Shown here one piece after another: positions 38,230 to 48,377 of a stretch of 64,000 bases of DNA; positions within the stretch are counted from its first letter, which is position 1, and each line of letters opens with the position of its first letter. Made by a program: the position numbers and the translations under genes. The stretch lies in assembly GCF_001562415.1 (NCBI RefSeq), contig NZ_LOEE01000031.1, positions 28,529-92,528 on the forward strand. Direction: 5' to 3'. Below the pieces are notes generated by a model. It did not search any database, was not told where the DNA came from, and saw only the letters and a program-made list of their open reading frames with translations. The DNA is from Thermotalea metallivorans. GTDB lineage: Bacteria > Bacillota > Clostridia > Peptostreptococcales > Thermotaleaceae.

Positions 38230-39120
38230 ATGGATGGTATTGTGAATGTACTAAAACCACCAAAAATGTCTTCCCATGATGTGGTGAGTTTTATACGGAA
38301 AATATTCAATATCAAGAAAGTCGGTCATACGGGAACATTGGATCCCATGGCTGCCGGCGTACTGCCCATATGCCTTGGCAAGGCGACAAAGATCAGCCAG
38401 TATTTGCTGGATGACGTCAAGCGATACCGATGTGAAATGGTCTTAGGCAGCAATACAGATACCCAGGATCGTTGGGGCACAGTGATACAGTCCCGTCCCG
38501 TGAGGGTGAGGGAGAGTGATATCGTAGAAGTCTTTCATCGGTTTCAAGGTGAAATTTTGCAAATTCCGCCCATGTATTCCGCTTTAAAGCACAAGGGGAA
38601 AAAACTGTATGAGCTTGCCAGGGAGGGAAAAAATGTAGAAAGAGAAGCAAGAAAAGTATGGATTTATGGGTTGAACATTATTCATATAGACCATGATAGG
38701 ATACTATTTGACGTGCTCTGCTCTAAAGGTACTTATGTTCGAACCCTGTGCGAAGATATAGGCAATCAATTGAATTGTGGCGCCTACATGTCTTTTTTAA
38801 TCCGCACTGCCAGTGGGAGATTTACATTGGAGGAAGCGGTGACGCTGGAGACCTTGCAATCCATCGCACCAGATATGCTGCAATCCCGTTATCTCTATGG
38901 AATGGATTACCCGTTCATCCATATGCCGAGGATTGATATAAAAAAATCCTCAATGAAATATGTGCTGAACGGAAACGATATTTATGAAAAAAACATCATC
39001 GATGGCCATGGGTTAAAAGAAGGAGTCATGGTGAGATTATATGGAGATCATCGGTTTGTTGCCTTAGGCAGGGTGAAAAAAGACAAAGAATTATATATTG
39101 ATATTGAAAGAGTTTTTTAA
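38230..39120 (+). CDS. truB: tRNA pseudouridine-55 synthase TruB
   Basis: TruB (296 residues) makes pseudouridine 55 in the T-loop of tRNAs. The N-terminus has GIVNVLKPPKMSSHDVV. The catalytic motif VGHTGTLDPMAAGVLP contains Asp38. YSALKHKGKKLYELAR and GTYVRTLCEDIG follow. A small PUA-like C-terminal part closes the protein. ATG 38230 is favoured over 38227 by spacing from AAGGTGAT. Confidence 0.95.
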   Translation: MDGIVNVLKPPKMSSHDVVSFIRKIFNIKKVGHTGTLDPMAAGVLPICLGKATKISQYLLDDVKRYRCEMVLGSNTDTQDRWGTVIQSRPVRVRESDIVEVFHRFQGEILQIPPMYSALKHKGKKLYELAREGKNVEREARKVWIYGLNIIHIDHDRILFDVLCSKGTYVRTLCEDIGNQLNCGAYMSFLIRTASGRFTLEEAVTLETLQSIAPDMLQSRYLYGMDYPFIHMPRIDIKKSSMKYVLNGNDIYEKNIIDGHGLKEGVMVRLYGDHRFVALGRVKKDKELYIDIERVF

Positions 39121-39137
39121 CTAAAGGGGAAAAATTT

Positions 39138-40064
39138 ATGGAGATCATTACTTCTTTAGATGAAATAAATTTGGGGTCTTGCAAAAGTGGAGTCGCCTTG
39201 GGAACCTTTGATGGTGTCCATATTGGCCATCAAACCCTTCTGATCAATCTGGTGGATATGTGCAGAAGGAATCATTTGAACAGCATAGTATACACATTTC
39301 GCAATCATCCTAGGAGCTTGACTTCTGTGAAAGGTGCTCCTGAAAAAATCATGTCGGGAAAAAGTAAATTGCAAATGTTCAGGGAGTTGGGCATCGACTA
39401 CGTTGTTTCCGTTGCATTTGATGATTATCAAAGAAGCTTGCATCCTGAACAATTTATCAAGGAAATTTTGATAGAGAAGCTCCATATGGCCTATGGTGTG
39501 GTAGGCTTTGATTACCGTTTTGGATATAAAGCCCAAGGAGATGTCAATGTATTAAGACAATTCCGCCATAAATACGGATATGAACTGATGAGCATTGGTG
39601 CAATTAAAATTGAGGAAGAAGTGATTAGCAGTACGGCTATTAGAAAATTTATTCGTGAAGGCAATATGGATAAAGCCAATTTATTCTTGGGACGAAAATT
39701 TTCCCTTGAAGGAATTGTTGTAAAAGGAAAAGAATTAGGTCATAAACTTGGTTTTCCAACGGCAAACATTTCTATAAAAGAAAATTTGGTGTTGCCGAAA
39801 CCTGGAGTATATTATACAAAATGCATTATTGATCATAAAATCTATTATAGCATTACAAATGTAGGATACAATCCTACCTTTGGTGAAAATCCCATTACCG
39901 TGGAAACCCATGTGCTTCATTTTCATGGGGATTTATATGGAAAAAAAATCGAAGTCCAATTTTATCATCGCTGCAGGGAAGAAATAAAATTTTCAACCAT
40001 TGATGGCCTGATCATGCAAGTGCAACGGGATATTCAGTCTGCAAAGCGATTCTTCAACATATAA
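39138..40064 (+). CDS. ribF: Bifunctional riboflavin kinase/FMN adenylyltransferase
   Basis: RibF (308 residues) converts riboflavin to FMN and FAD. The N-terminal nucleotidyltransferase half has the [11 protein letters not shown] motif near 25-35 and [12 protein letters not shown] near 128. The C-terminal kinase half has [13 protein letters not shown] near 200 and [20 protein letters not shown]. It follows truB, the usual pairing. Confidence 0.96.
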   Translation: MEIITSLDEINLGSCKSGVALGTFDGVHIGHQTLLINLVDMCRRNHLNSIVYTFRNHPRSLTSVKGAPEKIMSGKSKLQMFRELGIDYVVSVAFDDYQRSLHPEQFIKEILIEKLHMAYGVVGFDYRFGYKAQGDVNVLRQFRHKYGYELMSIGAIKIEEEVISSTAIRKFIREGNMDKANLFLGRKFSLEGIVVKGKELGHKLGFPTANISIKENLVLPKPGVYYTKCIIDHKIYYSITNVGYNPTFGENPITVETHVLHFHGDLYGKKIEVQFYHRCREEIKFSTIDGLIMQVQRDIQSAKRFFNI

Positions 40065-40100
40065 TTTTTTATGGATTTGTAAAATAAGGAATTTTTCTTC

Positions 40101-40129
40101 TTTACAATGGTACAAGATTATGTTATTAT
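40101..40129 (+). promoter_or_regulatory. Sigma-A promoter for rpsO
   Basis: TTTACA (40101-40106) and TATTAT (40124-40129) have a 17-base spacer. The pair lies about 90 bases before the rpsO ATG in the gap after ribF. Confidence 0.65.
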
Positions 40130-40136
40130 TATATAT

Positions 40137-40210
40137 CGTGAAGAACCATATGCTATGTCATACGAAGCTCCGACGTATTACTTGGCTTATGGGGATATTT
40201 TGTTGGGGAG
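40137..40210 (+). promoter_or_regulatory. Candidate S15 autoregulatory leader of rpsO
   Basis: The leader between the rpsO promoter and the GGGGAGGTGAA ribosome site contains GAAGCTCCGACG and CTTGGCTTATGGGGA segments. These can pair in part (CTCC with GGGG). S15 leaders in Firmicutes are small structured elements of this size. I could not resolve a unique fold, so this is tentative. Confidence 0.35.
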
Positions 40211-40218
40211 GTGAAACT

Positions 40219-40488
40219 ATGGCAGTCAATAAAGAAAAAAAGTTATCTATTATTCATACCTTTCAGGTGCATGAAAATGATACGGGTTCTCCCGAGGTGC
40301 AAATTGCACTGTTAACATCAAGAATCAACGAGTTAAATGAACATTTAAAAGTTCACAAAAAGGATCATCATTCACGTCGTGGACTTTTAAAAATGGTAGG
40401 GAATCGAAGGAATTTGCTGAACTATCTTAAAGAGAAGGATATCGAAAGATACAGAGCAATCGTTGAGAAACTGGGTCTAAGAAAGTAG
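40219..40488 (+). CDS. rpsO: 30S ribosomal protein S15
   Basis: S15 (89 residues) is a primary 16S-binding protein. It has [25 protein letters not shown] and the conserved [24 protein letters not shown] choose ATG 40219 behind GGGGAGGTGAA; longer upstream frames enter the leader. Upstream of pnp as in most bacteria. Confidence 0.97.
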   Translation: MAVNKEKKLSIIHTFQVHENDTGSPEVQIALLTSRINELNEHLKVHKKDHHSRRGLLKMVGNRRNLLNYLKEKDIERYRAIVEKLGLRK

Positions 40489-40496
40489 TTATAATT

Positions 40497-40525
40497 GAGC
40501 GGGTATATGCCCCGCTCTATTATTT
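40497..40525 (+). terminator. Terminator after rpsO
   Basis: GAGCGGG (40497-40503) and CCCGCTC (40511-40517) form a 7-bp stem with a 7-base loop. TATTATTTT follows. The U-tract is imperfect, so read-through into pnp is likely. Confidence 0.75.
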
Positions 40526-40629
40526 TACGAAAATACAGAGAGGATTTTTATTGCCCGTGTAGGAAATAATATTAGCAATGTAGAATATATTTCCTGTAAT
40601 ATTGAAAATAAAAGATGAGGAGGTTTCTA

Positions 40630-42735
40630 ATGGAGAAAATTTTTAAAACTATCATTGGCGGCAGACCATTGGAAGTTACGATAGGAAAATACGCAGAACA
40701 AGCCAATGGTGCAGCTTTTGTCAGGTATGGAGATACCGTTGTTTTAGTGACTGCCGTTGCATCGTCTCAACCAAGGGAAGGGATTGACTTTTTTCCACTG
40801 AGTGTAGATTATGAGGAGAGACTTTATTCTGTAGGAAAGATCCCCGGAGGATTTATCAAAAGGGAGGGAAAACCCACAGAAAAAGCAATATTGACTTCCC
40901 GGCTGATTGACAGACCTATACGGCCCTTATTCCCCAAAGGCTATAGAAATGATGTACAAGTTGTAGCTACAGTTCTCTCTGTGGATCAAGATTGCACGCC
41001 CGATGTGGTTGCCATGATTGGGTCATCCATTGCCCTGTCGATTTCAGATATACCTTTCAATGGCCCGACGGGATCTGTCATCATCGGATTGCTTGATGGA
41101 CAAATGGTCATCAATCCCACGGCAGTGGAAAGGGAAAAAAGCCAACTGCATTTGGTGGTATCCGGTACGAAGGACGCCATCATGATGGTAGAAGCCGGTG
41201 CCAATGAGGTTTCTGAAGAAACGATGCTGGAAGCCATCATGTTTGCCCATGAAGAAATCAAAAAAGTGGTCAGCTTTATTGAAGAGATTGCCCAGGAGGT
41301 AGGCAAACCGAAGCAAGCGTTGCAGCTTTTTGAGATTGACAAGGAAATTGAAGGGGAAGTCAGGAAATTTGCTACCGATAAAATGCTAGCAGCCATTCAA
41401 ACGGTTGATAAAGTCGAAAGAAACGAAAATATGGAGAAGGTCAAGCTGGAGACCATGGAACATTTTCTTGAAAAATACCCTGAAAAGGAAAAGGATATTG
41501 CCGAGACTTTGTATCAAATTACAAAGGAACAGGTGCGAAAAATGATCCTGGAGGATGGTATCCGACCCGACAACCGCAAACCCGATGAAATCAGAGAAAT
41601 CACTTGTGAAGTAGGGGTTTTGCCCAGAACCCATGGGACAGGCCTGTTCAGGAGAGGACAAACCCAAGTTCTTACGGTGGCGACCCTTGGTGCCATTGGA
41701 GACGCCCAAATTTTGGATGGCCTTGGGGAAGAAGAGTCCAAAAGATACATGCATCATTATAATTTTCCTCCATATAGTGTGGGAGAAGCAAGGTTTTTAA
41801 GGGGACCAGGCAGAAGGGAAATCGGGCATGGGGCCTTGGCGGAAAGAGCTTTAGAGCCGGTGATACCTCCAGAATCTGATTTTCCTTATACCATTCGTTT
41901 GGTATCGGAAGTCTTAAGCTCCAATGGCAGTACATCCCAAGCTTCTGTATGCGGCAGCACCTTGGCCCTGTTGGATGCGGGCGTACCCATCAAAGCCCCT
42001 GTTGCCGGAATTGCCATGGGATTGATTAAAGAGGGCGAGCGCATCTCTATCTTAAGTGATATTCAAGGAATGGAAGATTTTTTGGGAGACATGGATTTTA
42101 AAGTTGCAGGTACGGCCAAAGGCATAACGGCGATACAAATGGATATTAAAATTGAAGGAATCAATAGGGAGATCCTGGAAAGAGCCTTGGACCAGGCTAG
42201 AGAAGGAAGATTGTTTATTCTTGATAAGATGAATGCCACCATTTCTAAGCATAGGGAAGAGATATCGCCGTATGCCCCAAGAATTATAAAAACAGATATT
42301 CACCCTGATAAGATCAGAGAGTTAATTGGGCCGGGCGGAAAGACGATCAATAAAATCATTGATGAAACCGGCGTCAAGATTGACATAGAGGACGATGGCA
42401 GGGTATTTATCACTGCGTCCAATGTGGAGTCAGGAAATAAAGCTCTAAGGATGATAGAAGGCATAGTGAAGGAGCCCCAAGTAGGAGAAATCTATATGGG
42501 CAAGGTGGTTCGCATTGTAAATTTTGGTGCCTTTGTTGAAATATTGCCCGGCAAAGAAGGATTGGTACACATTTCGAATATTGCAAAGGAAAGAACTGCA
42601 AAGGTAGAGGATGTATTAAATATTGGCGATGAAGTCCTAGTAAAAGTGATTGAAATCGATAAACAGGGCAGGATCAATCTTTCAAGAAAAGATGCCTTAG
42701 TGGATGCCTCACAGACGGAAGGGCAGGAAAAATAA
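40630..42735 (+). CDS. pnp: Polyribonucleotide nucleotidyltransferase (PNPase)
   Basis: PNPase (701 residues) is a phosphorolytic 3'-5' exoribonuclease. Two RNase PH domains (about 10-145 and 310-540) flank an alpha-helical domain. The C-terminal part carries a KH domain ([15 protein letters not shown] near 560) and an S1 domain ([20 protein letters not shown] near 620). I choose ATG 40630 with GAGGAGG spaced 6 bases. The ATG at 40615 precedes that site. Confidence 0.97.
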   Translation: MEKIFKTIIGGRPLEVTIGKYAEQANGAAFVRYGDTVVLVTAVASSQPREGIDFFPLSVDYEERLYSVGKIPGGFIKREGKPTEKAILTSRLIDRPIRPLFPKGYRNDVQVVATVLSVDQDCTPDVVAMIGSSIALSISDIPFNGPTGSVIIGLLDGQMVINPTAVEREKSQLHLVVSGTKDAIMMVEAGANEVSEETMLEAIMFAHEEIKKVVSFIEEIAQEVGKPKQALQLFEIDKEIEGEVRKFATDKMLAAIQTVDKVERNENMEKVKLETMEHFLEKYPEKEKDIAETLYQITKEQVRKMILEDGIRPDNRKPDEIREITCEVGVLPRTHGTGLFRRGQTQVLTVATLGAIGDAQILDGLGEEESKRYMHHYNFPPYSVGEARFLRGPGRREIGHGALAERALEPVIPPESDFPYTIRLVSEVLSSNGSTSQASVCGSTLALLDAGVPIKAPVAGIAMGLIKEGERISILSDIQGMEDFLGDMDFKVAGTAKGITAIQMDIKIEGINREILERALDQAREGRLFILDKMNATISKHREEISPYAPRIIKTDIHPDKIRELIGPGGKTINKIIDETGVKIDIEDDGRVFITASNVESGNKALRMIEGIVKEPQVGEIYMGKVVRIVNFGAFVEILPGKEGLVHISNIAKERTAKVEDVLNIGDEVLVKVIEIDKQGRINLSRKDALVDASQTEGQEK

Positions 42736-42768
42736 AAAAACATAAACCAATTAGGTTTATGTTTTTTT
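42734..42768 (+). terminator. Terminator after pnp
   Basis: CATAAACC (42741-42748), loop AATTA and GGTTTATG (42754-42761) are flanked by an A-run before and seven T after. This gives a strong intrinsic terminator. Confidence 0.9.
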
Positions 42769-42823
42769 ATGTACAGAATATATATTTAATGGATGAATAA
42801 AAACCAATAGGAGGGAGAGGAAA

Positions 42824-43537
42824 TTGAAAGTGTATATGCTGTCTAAAAGACATATTTTCATCGGCACAATCTTTTTGATAGCGTTTATCCTAGGGATATT
42901 GTGTTGGATGGGACTTGCAAAAAATACATTTACCTATAAGTCCCATGGGGAGCCCATCAGAAACGGTGATCCTGCATCCAATAAAATGGCCATTACCTGC
43001 AACGTGGATTGGGGAAATGAGGTGATACCGGAATTATTGAAGATACTAGATGAAAAGAATATCAAAATCACTTTTTTTGTAACAGGAAGATGGGCTTCCA
43101 ACAACCCGGAACTTTTGAAAGAAATATATCACAGAGGCCACGAGATCGGCAATCATGGATACGGACATAAAATGCACAGTAAAATCAGCAGAGAAGCCAA
43201 CATATGGGAAATCAAAAAAACTGAAGAAATTATTGAAAATATCATCGGAGTAAAATGCAAGTACTTTGCACCGCCGGCAGGAGATTTTAATCAGACGACC
43301 TTGGAGGTTGCCGGTAGTCTTGGTTATAAGACGATTCTTTGGAATATTGATACCATTGATTGGCGAGAGGATTCTACGGCCGATGTTATTATCAAGAGGG
43401 TTATGAATAAATCCCACAGAGGTGCGATTCTACTGATGCATCCGAAGCCTGAAACCATAAAGGCCCTTCCCTACATCATTGAAAAGATAAGTGAAAAAAA
43501 TATTAAGATAGGAACAGTTTCCAATTTATTGCACTAG
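42824..43537 (+). CDS. ylxY: YlxY-type polysaccharide deacetylase-like protein
   Basis: This 237-residue protein has an N-terminal membrane anchor (about 10-30) and a NodB domain. Its position between pnp and mlpA matches B. subtilis ylxY. The catalytic pattern is partly lost: the TFDDG motif is replaced by TCNVDWG and the His motif reads NHGYGH. The Arg of RPPxG is Ala (FAPPAG), while the Asp-Trp (DTIDW) and final His (LMHP) remain. It may be inactive or altered as a deacetylase. It starts at TTG 42824 behind GGAGGGAGAGG. Confidence 0.85.
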   Translation: MKVYMLSKRHIFIGTIFLIAFILGILCWMGLAKNTFTYKSHGEPIRNGDPASNKMAITCNVDWGNEVIPELLKILDEKNIKITFFVTGRWASNNPELLKEIYHRGHEIGNHGYGHKMHSKISREANIWEIKKTEEIIENIIGVKCKYFAPPAGDFNQTTLEVAGSLGYKTILWNIDTIDWREDSTADVIIKRVMNKSHRGAILLMHPKPETIKALPYIIEKISEKNIKIGTVSNLLH

Positions 43538-43617
43538 AAATCTTTTTCTCTTGATTATTTCGTAATACTAAATTATAATATTTTATATGCTTTTGACAAA
43601 AAATTTAGGAGGATACG

Positions 43618-44877
43618 ATGGTTGAAAAACATAGATTAAATAACGGAGTAAGAGTTGTTATTGAAAAAATTCCCCATGTGAAGTCTGTTTCCATTGGCTT
43701 TTGGGTAGGCGTTGGATCAAATCATGAAAATATAAATAACAATGGTATTACCCATTTTATTGAACACATGCTTTTTAAGGGTACAAAAAACAGAACGGCA
43801 AAGCAAATTGCGGAAAGCATAGACAGCATAGGGGGGCAGCTGAATGCCTTTACCAGTAAAGAATGTACCTGCTATTATGCCAAGGTGCTGGATGCCCGTC
43901 TGCCCGTAGCAGTAGATGTGTTGACGGATATGCTATTTCATTCCACATTCAGCGAAACAGAAATAGAGAAGGAAAAAAGTGTTGTCTTGGAAGAAATCAA
44001 TATGTATGAAGATTCTCCCGAGGATCTTGCCCATGACTTATTGGCTCAAACGGCATTTCACCATCATCCCTTAGGGCTACCCATATTGGGCAGTCATGAG
44101 ACGGTAAATCGTTTCCACCGGGAGATGCTTCTGGATTATGTGAGAGACAATTATACGGCAGACAATATTGTCATATCGGCAGCGGGAAACTTTGACCATG
44201 AACAATTGTTTCGATTATTAGAGGAAAAGTTTGCAGGACATTTTGCCATAGGGGCAGAGAGACAGGAGGGGAATCTGCCGGTCTTTCATAGGAATGCCTC
44301 CATTCGATACAAGGATATTGAACAGTTGCATTTATGTATAGGGCTAAAAGGGGTGCCTTTAGGGGATAAGGATTTATACCCTTTGTTGGTGATGAACAAT
44401 GTATTTGGCGGGAGCATGAGTTCTCGTCTGTTTCAAAATATAAGAGAGGATAAGGGTCTTGCCTATTCTGTTTTTTCCTATCCTTCCTCCTATAAGCAAA
44501 TCGGCATGATGACAATTTATGCAGGAATCAATCCGAGCCAGCTTTCTGAAGTGGCGAAGTTGATTAACGAGGAGATCCAAATTATTAAGAGAAAAGGACT
44601 GACGGAGGAAGAACTGTATAAATCCAAGGAACAATTAAAGGGAAACTATATATTGGGGTTGGAAAGCACTAGCAGCAGAATGACAGCTACAGGAAAATCG
44701 GAGCTGCTCTTAAATCAAGTCTATACGCAAAAAGAAGTGTTGGAAAAAATTGATGCTGTTACCTTTGAGGAAGTCCATCAGGTCATTCAAAAAGTCTTTG
44801 ATTTGGAGTATACCTCTGTTGCTCTCGTGGGAAAAGCCGATGCCAAAACGGATGTCCACGCTTTCCTAAATTTTTAA
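43618..44877 (+). CDS. mlpA: M16-family zinc peptidase MlpA (YmxG)
   Basis: This 419-residue M16 peptidase carries the inverted zinc motif H46-F-I-E49-H50 and the distal ligand Glu near 126. The C-terminal half has the second M16 domain with the Arg/Tyr pair region SSRLFQNIREDKGLAYSV. The B. subtilis homologue next to ylxY affects protease production. The natural substrate is not known. TTTAGGAGG precedes the ATG. Confidence 0.92.
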   Translation: MVEKHRLNNGVRVVIEKIPHVKSVSIGFWVGVGSNHENINNNGITHFIEHMLFKGTKNRTAKQIAESIDSIGGQLNAFTSKECTCYYAKVLDARLPVAVDVLTDMLFHSTFSETEIEKEKSVVLEEINMYEDSPEDLAHDLLAQTAFHHHPLGLPILGSHETVNRFHREMLLDYVRDNYTADNIVISAAGNFDHEQLFRLLEEKFAGHFAIGAERQEGNLPVFHRNASIRYKDIEQLHLCIGLKGVPLGDKDLYPLLVMNNVFGGSMSSRLFQNIREDKGLAYSVFSYPSSYKQIGMMTIYAGINPSQLSEVAKLINEEIQIIKRKGLTEEELYKSKEQLKGNYILGLESTSSRMTATGKSELLLNQVYTQKEVLEKIDAVTFEEVHQVIQKVFDLEYTSVALVGKADAKTDVHAFLNF

Positions 44878-44904
44878 GATATTAGCGGGTGCTAATGTCT
44901 TTTT
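44878..44904 (+). terminator. Terminator after mlpA
   Basis: GATATTAGC (44878-44886), loop GGGT and GCTAATGTC (44891-44899) pair over 9 bp with one G-U. TTTTT follows. The hairpin starts directly after the mlpA stop. Confidence 0.8.
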
Positions 44905-44967
44905 CATTTGTTTCTGATTTTTCTTATAGATGATTGCACAAAGATTTTATTTTTGGGAGGGAAAGGA

Positions 44968-45405
44968 ATGTATCAAGTAAAAATCATGAAAAAATCGAAT
45001 GTGCTGCTGCCTCAATATGAGACGAGTAATGCTTCTGGTATGGATTTAAGGGCAGATTTGGATGAAGAGATTGTTTTAAGGCCCGGTGAAAGGGCTTTGA
45101 TCCCCACGGGAATTCATATAGAGCTTCCTGCAGGATTGGAAGCTCAAGTCAGGGCCAGAAGCGGCCTGGCGATAAAATACGGTGTGGGCCTCGTCAACGG
45201 TATAGGTACCATTGACAGTGACTACAGAGGTGAAATCAAAATACCTGTCATCAATTGGGGGCAAGAGGATTTTTTGATTAGACCGGGAGACCGAATTGCA
45301 CAATTGGTTATCTGTAAGTATGAAAAAATATCTTGGGTACCTGTAGAGCATCTCGGGGAAACGCAGAGGGGTTCCGGTGGCTTTGGGCATACGGGAATTG
45401 AATAA
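44968..45405 (+). CDS. dut: dUTP diphosphatase
   Basis: Dut (145 residues) hydrolyses dUTP to dUMP and keeps uracil out of DNA. All five trimeric-dUTPase motifs are visible: [37 protein letters not shown] and the Gly-rich C-terminal [11 protein letters not shown] choose ATG 44968 behind GGAGGGAAAGG; the longer frame from 44908 is unlikely. It stands between mlpA and ymxH, where B. subtilis has no dut. Confidence 0.95.
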   Translation: MYQVKIMKKSNVLLPQYETSNASGMDLRADLDEEIVLRPGERALIPTGIHIELPAGLEAQVRARSGLAIKYGVGLVNGIGTIDSDYRGEIKIPVINWGQEDFLIRPGDRIAQLVICKYEKISWVPVEHLGETQRGSGGFGHTGIE

Positions 45406-45461
45406 CAGGTATATTCTTTCACCATGAAAAATAAACATAGAAATAAAAAAAGGACTTGTAT

Positions 45462-45515
45462 AGTTGCCAGTCATCAGTCACCAATACTGATAGCTGGCAA
45501 CTGATAACTGGCGAC
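45462..45515. repeat. Nested palindromic element between dut and ymxH
   Basis: AGTTGCCAG (45462-45470) pairs with CTGGCAACT (45494-45502). Inside, ATCAGT (45473-45478) pairs with ACTGAT (45486-45491). The following GATAACTGGCGAC repeats the same word set. There is no T-tract, so it is not a standard terminator. It resembles short intergenic palindromes built from CTGG/ACTGAT words, but only one copy is visible here. Confidence 0.6.
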
Positions 45516-45599
45516 GAACTGCTATTCAAAAAATATGGCTTTTTCAAGTAAATTCAATTTTGAAGCTGCAAATCTATCTGTAGAATTGGAGGGAGAAGC

Positions 45600-45869
45600 A
45601 TGAAATTAAGCAAGCTGGGAGGAAAGGAAATTGTAAACTTAACTGATGGAGGCAGGCTTGGCATCGTTGCTGAGTCAGATTTGCTGATTGACGAAAAAAC
45701 TGGAAAGATCAAATCATTGCTGGTGCCGGACTTTAAAAATCAGTTGTCCCTTTTTTCCGATAGGAATTTTATAGAAATTCCTTGGAACTGTGTCAGAAAA
45801 ATCGGCAATGATATGATCATCATTGAGCTGGAAGAAGAAAAAACTGGCCGTAGAAAATTTTCTTTATAA
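45600..45869 (+). CDS. ymxH: YlmC/YmxH-family PRC-barrel sporulation-associated protein
   Basis: This 89-residue PRC-barrel protein has the YlmC/YmxH pattern KLGGKEIVNLTDGGRLG and DFKNQLSLFS...FIEIPWNCVRKIGNDMIIIEL. It follows mlpA and dut as ymxH follows mlpA in B. subtilis. The family is expressed in sporulating cells but has no defined biochemical role. The gap after it (45870-46065) is AT-rich with no clear riboswitch. Confidence 0.88.
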   Translation: MKLSKLGGKEIVNLTDGGRLGIVAESDLLIDEKTGKIKSLLVPDFKNQLSLFSDRNFIEIPWNCVRKIGNDMIIIELEEEKTGRRKFSL

Positions 45870-46065
45870 CATGATCTATGGAAGCAGATGGGTAGTGGAT
45901 GAATGTTTATAAAAATTTTTTTAGATGATTATTCCGCCTAGAGGTATACACCAATCTTTTTTTTCCATCATAATATAAAAATATAGAAAGAATTGGTCAA
46001 ATTTAATAGAATTTCTTATTAATTTATGCTAATATAAAGGTAAACATTTGGTAAGGAGGACAAAA

Positions 46066-47283
46066 ATGAATATCATTATTCAAAAATTTGGTGGAACCTC
46101 TGTGGCGACGAAAGAACTAAGGGAAAAAGTAGCAAGAAAAGTGATTCAGACAAAGGAAGAAGGGAAATCCCCTGTAGTAGTGGTTTCTGCCATGGGACGC
46201 AGTGGAGACCCCTATGCAACAGATACCTTGATCAATTTGGCAAATCATGTTTTTCCAGAACACAGCAGCAGGGAACTGGATATGATGATGGCTTGCGGGG
46301 AAATCATTTCTGCAGTCATTATGGCAAATACAATCAAATTCATGGGATATGATGCAGTTGCTTTAGCGGGATTTCAAGCGGGAATCATCACCGATGATCA
46401 TTATGGGGATGCAGAAGTGATCCGTGTGGATGGTGAAAATATATTAAGTTTGATAAAAAAGGGAAAGATTCCTGTGGTTGCAGGCTTTCAGGGCATCACG
46501 GTATCCGGGGATATTACCACTTTAGGTCGGGGAGGCAGCGATACCACGGCTGCCCTTTTGGGTGAGGCCCTTCATGCGGATGTGGTTGAGATTTACACAG
46601 ATGTAGATGGTGTTATGACTGCGGATCCAAGGCTTGTCCCTGAGGCAAAGGTCATTGATACCATTTGTTATGATGAAATATATCAAATGGCAGAGGACGG
46701 AGCCAAAGTGGTACATCCCAGGGCTGTTGAAATTGCAAGGAGGGGAAACATTACTTTAAAAATCAAAAATACTTTTTCCGATGCGCCGGGTACGACCATC
46801 AATGGGCAAATGGGATTTAGAAATAAATCTTACAGAAGCATGGCGGGGGATGATTTGATTACGGCAATTGCCCATAAAAATAATATTACCCAAGTAACGG
46901 TGTATTTTGAAGACTCTGTGGAGGCAAATGAATTGTTAATGAATGAATTGACAATTCATCATATCAGCATTGATCTCATTAATTTTTTTGCCGATAGAAA
47001 GATCTTTACTATCGATGAAAAATATACGGATCTATTGGAGCAAATTTTAGCAAAGCATCATTATCAGTATCAATGCATAAGGGGATGCAGCAAGATCACG
47101 GCCATTGGCCATAAAATACGGGGTGTGCCAGGTGTTATGGCAAGAATCGTAAAAGCATTGTCCCATCAGGGGATAAAAATACTGCAAACATCGGATTCCC
47201 ATACCACTATCTCCTGCCTTGTCCGTGGAGAAGATATGGAGAGAGCGGTTAATGCTTTGCATCGAGAATTTCAACTTTCTTAA
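46066..47283 (+). CDS. dapG: Aspartate kinase
   Basis: This 405-residue aspartokinase phosphorylates aspartate for lysine, diaminopimelate, threonine and methionine synthesis. It has IIQKFGGTSVA at the start, GRGGSDTTAALL near 155 and the EIYTDVDGVMTADPR motif near 178. Two C-terminal ACT regulatory domains follow (about 265-405). The start is ATG 46066 behind TAAGGAGG. Position matches B. subtilis dapG, the DAP-responsive isoform. Which effector it uses cannot be read from sequence alone. Confidence 0.9.
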   Translation: MNIIIQKFGGTSVATKELREKVARKVIQTKEEGKSPVVVVSAMGRSGDPYATDTLINLANHVFPEHSSRELDMMMACGEIISAVIMANTIKFMGYDAVALAGFQAGIITDDHYGDAEVIRVDGENILSLIKKGKIPVVAGFQGITVSGDITTLGRGGSDTTAALLGEALHADVVEIYTDVDGVMTADPRLVPEAKVIDTICYDEIYQMAEDGAKVVHPRAVEIARRGNITLKIKNTFSDAPGTTINGQMGFRNKSYRSMAGDDLITAIAHKNNITQVTVYFEDSVEANELLMNELTIHHISIDLINFFADRKIFTIDEKYTDLLEQILAKHHYQYQCIRGCSKITAIGHKIRGVPGVMARIVKALSHQGIKILQTSDSHTTISCLVRGEDMERAVNALHREFQLS

Positions 47284-47296
47284 TCTTGCAAAAAGC

Positions 47297-47332
47297 TGCT
47301 ATACGGAAAGTTTTCGTATAGTAGTTTTTTTT
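47297..47332 (+). terminator. Terminator after dapG
   Basis: CTATACG (47299-47305) and CGTATAG (47315-47321), extended by G-U pairs, are followed by eight T. This is a clear intrinsic terminator 16 bases after dapG. Confidence 0.88.
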
Positions 47333-47435
47333 ATGGTAAAAATAATAAATGAAGATGCTGGAAAGATACAATCGCCTTTTCCATACAAGAAATTTCCTAG
47401 AAGGACAGAGACTCAAACAATAGGAGTGTGAAAGA

Positions 47436-48221
47436 ATGTATCAAAACGAAGAAAAGACGCCGGCAACGCCTCCTGCGGCACCATCCCAGCCCGATGCTCC
47501 GGTGACGCCACAACCGAAGCTAAAGTTGAAATCTACTTTGGAGCATGTGAAACATGTGGGAACCCATAACATACCGGACATGCCAGGAAATATCCACTAT
47601 CTGACGATTATAGGCCACATAGAAGGACATATGGTAGCACCTCCTCAAAATAAATCGACCAAATATGAACACATTATTCCCCAGCTTATTGCCGTAGAAG
47701 AAAATCCCCGAATTGAGGGGCTTTTGACCATATTAAACACCGTGGGGGGAGATGTGGAGGCAGGGTTGGCCATTGCAGAAATGATTGCAAGTTTATCAAA
47801 GCCTACTGTATCCTTGGTCTTAGGTGGAGGACACAGCATCGGTGTACCCTTGGCAACAGCCAGCAACTATTCGTTTATTGCCCCTACGGCTACGATGACC
47901 ATACATCCCATCCGAATGAACGGATTGGTCATTGGCGTTCCCCAAACATTTAAATATTTTCAGAAAATGCAGGATAGAATTATTCAATTTGTAACAAGGA
48001 CATCCAAGATGTCCAGAGATGTCTTGATTCGGTTAATGAATGAGACGGATGAAATTGCCAATGACATCGGAACAATCTTAATTGGAAAAGAAGCTGTAGC
48101 ATTAGGCTTGATCGATGAGGTGGGCGGGATCAAAGAAGCGATGAAAAAATTGGAGCAATTGATCGAAGCCAACAGGAGCAAAAAACTGGAGTTGGAAGGA
48201 GGTTCTGTGAATTTACAATAG
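47436..48221 (+). CDS. tepA: ClpP-class protease TepA (YlfB)
   Basis: This 261-residue protein has a Pro/Ala-rich N-terminal extension and a ClpP/crotonase fold. The nucleophile Ser lies in [11 protein letters not shown] and the His in MTIHPIR. The motif [14 protein letters not shown] is typical of ClpP-like membrane-linked peptidases. In B. subtilis the tepA product aids protein secretion and spore development. It lies upstream of ftsK/spoIIIE as there. Confidence 0.88.
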   Translation: MYQNEEKTPATPPAAPSQPDAPVTPQPKLKLKSTLEHVKHVGTHNIPDMPGNIHYLTIIGHIEGHMVAPPQNKSTKYEHIIPQLIAVEENPRIEGLLTILNTVGGDVEAGLAIAEMIASLSKPTVSLVLGGGHSIGVPLATASNYSFIAPTATMTIHPIRMNGLVIGVPQTFKYFQKMQDRIIQFVTRTSKMSRDVLIRLMNETDEIANDIGTILIGKEAVALGLIDEVGGIKEAMKKLEQLIEANRSKKLELEGGSVNLQ

Positions 48222-48256
48222 AATAATTCAAGCCCATATGTTATAATATCAATGTT

Positions 48257-48291
48257 AAAGTGTTAATATTTATGATTAACACTTTATTTTA
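48257..48291 (+). terminator. Terminator after tepA
   Basis: AAAGTGTTAAT (48257-48267) and ATTAACACTTT (48275-48285) form a perfect 11-bp stem. ATTTTATTTT follows. Confidence 0.85.
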
Positions 48292-48377
48292 TTTTCTTCG
48301 GTAAATCTATTTTCCAATAGGATGCTTGAATCATGGGTATGATTTGATGGTCCCATTGTTTTGCCGATTATTGTTGC

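Noticed and set aside
45462..45515. Intrinsic terminator of dut
   Set aside because: The palindrome has no T-tract after it, so I list it as a repeat instead.
45870..46065. Lysine riboswitch upstream of the aspartokinase gene
   Set aside because: The gap is AT-rich and I could not find the conserved helices or core. It also lacks an expression-platform terminator.
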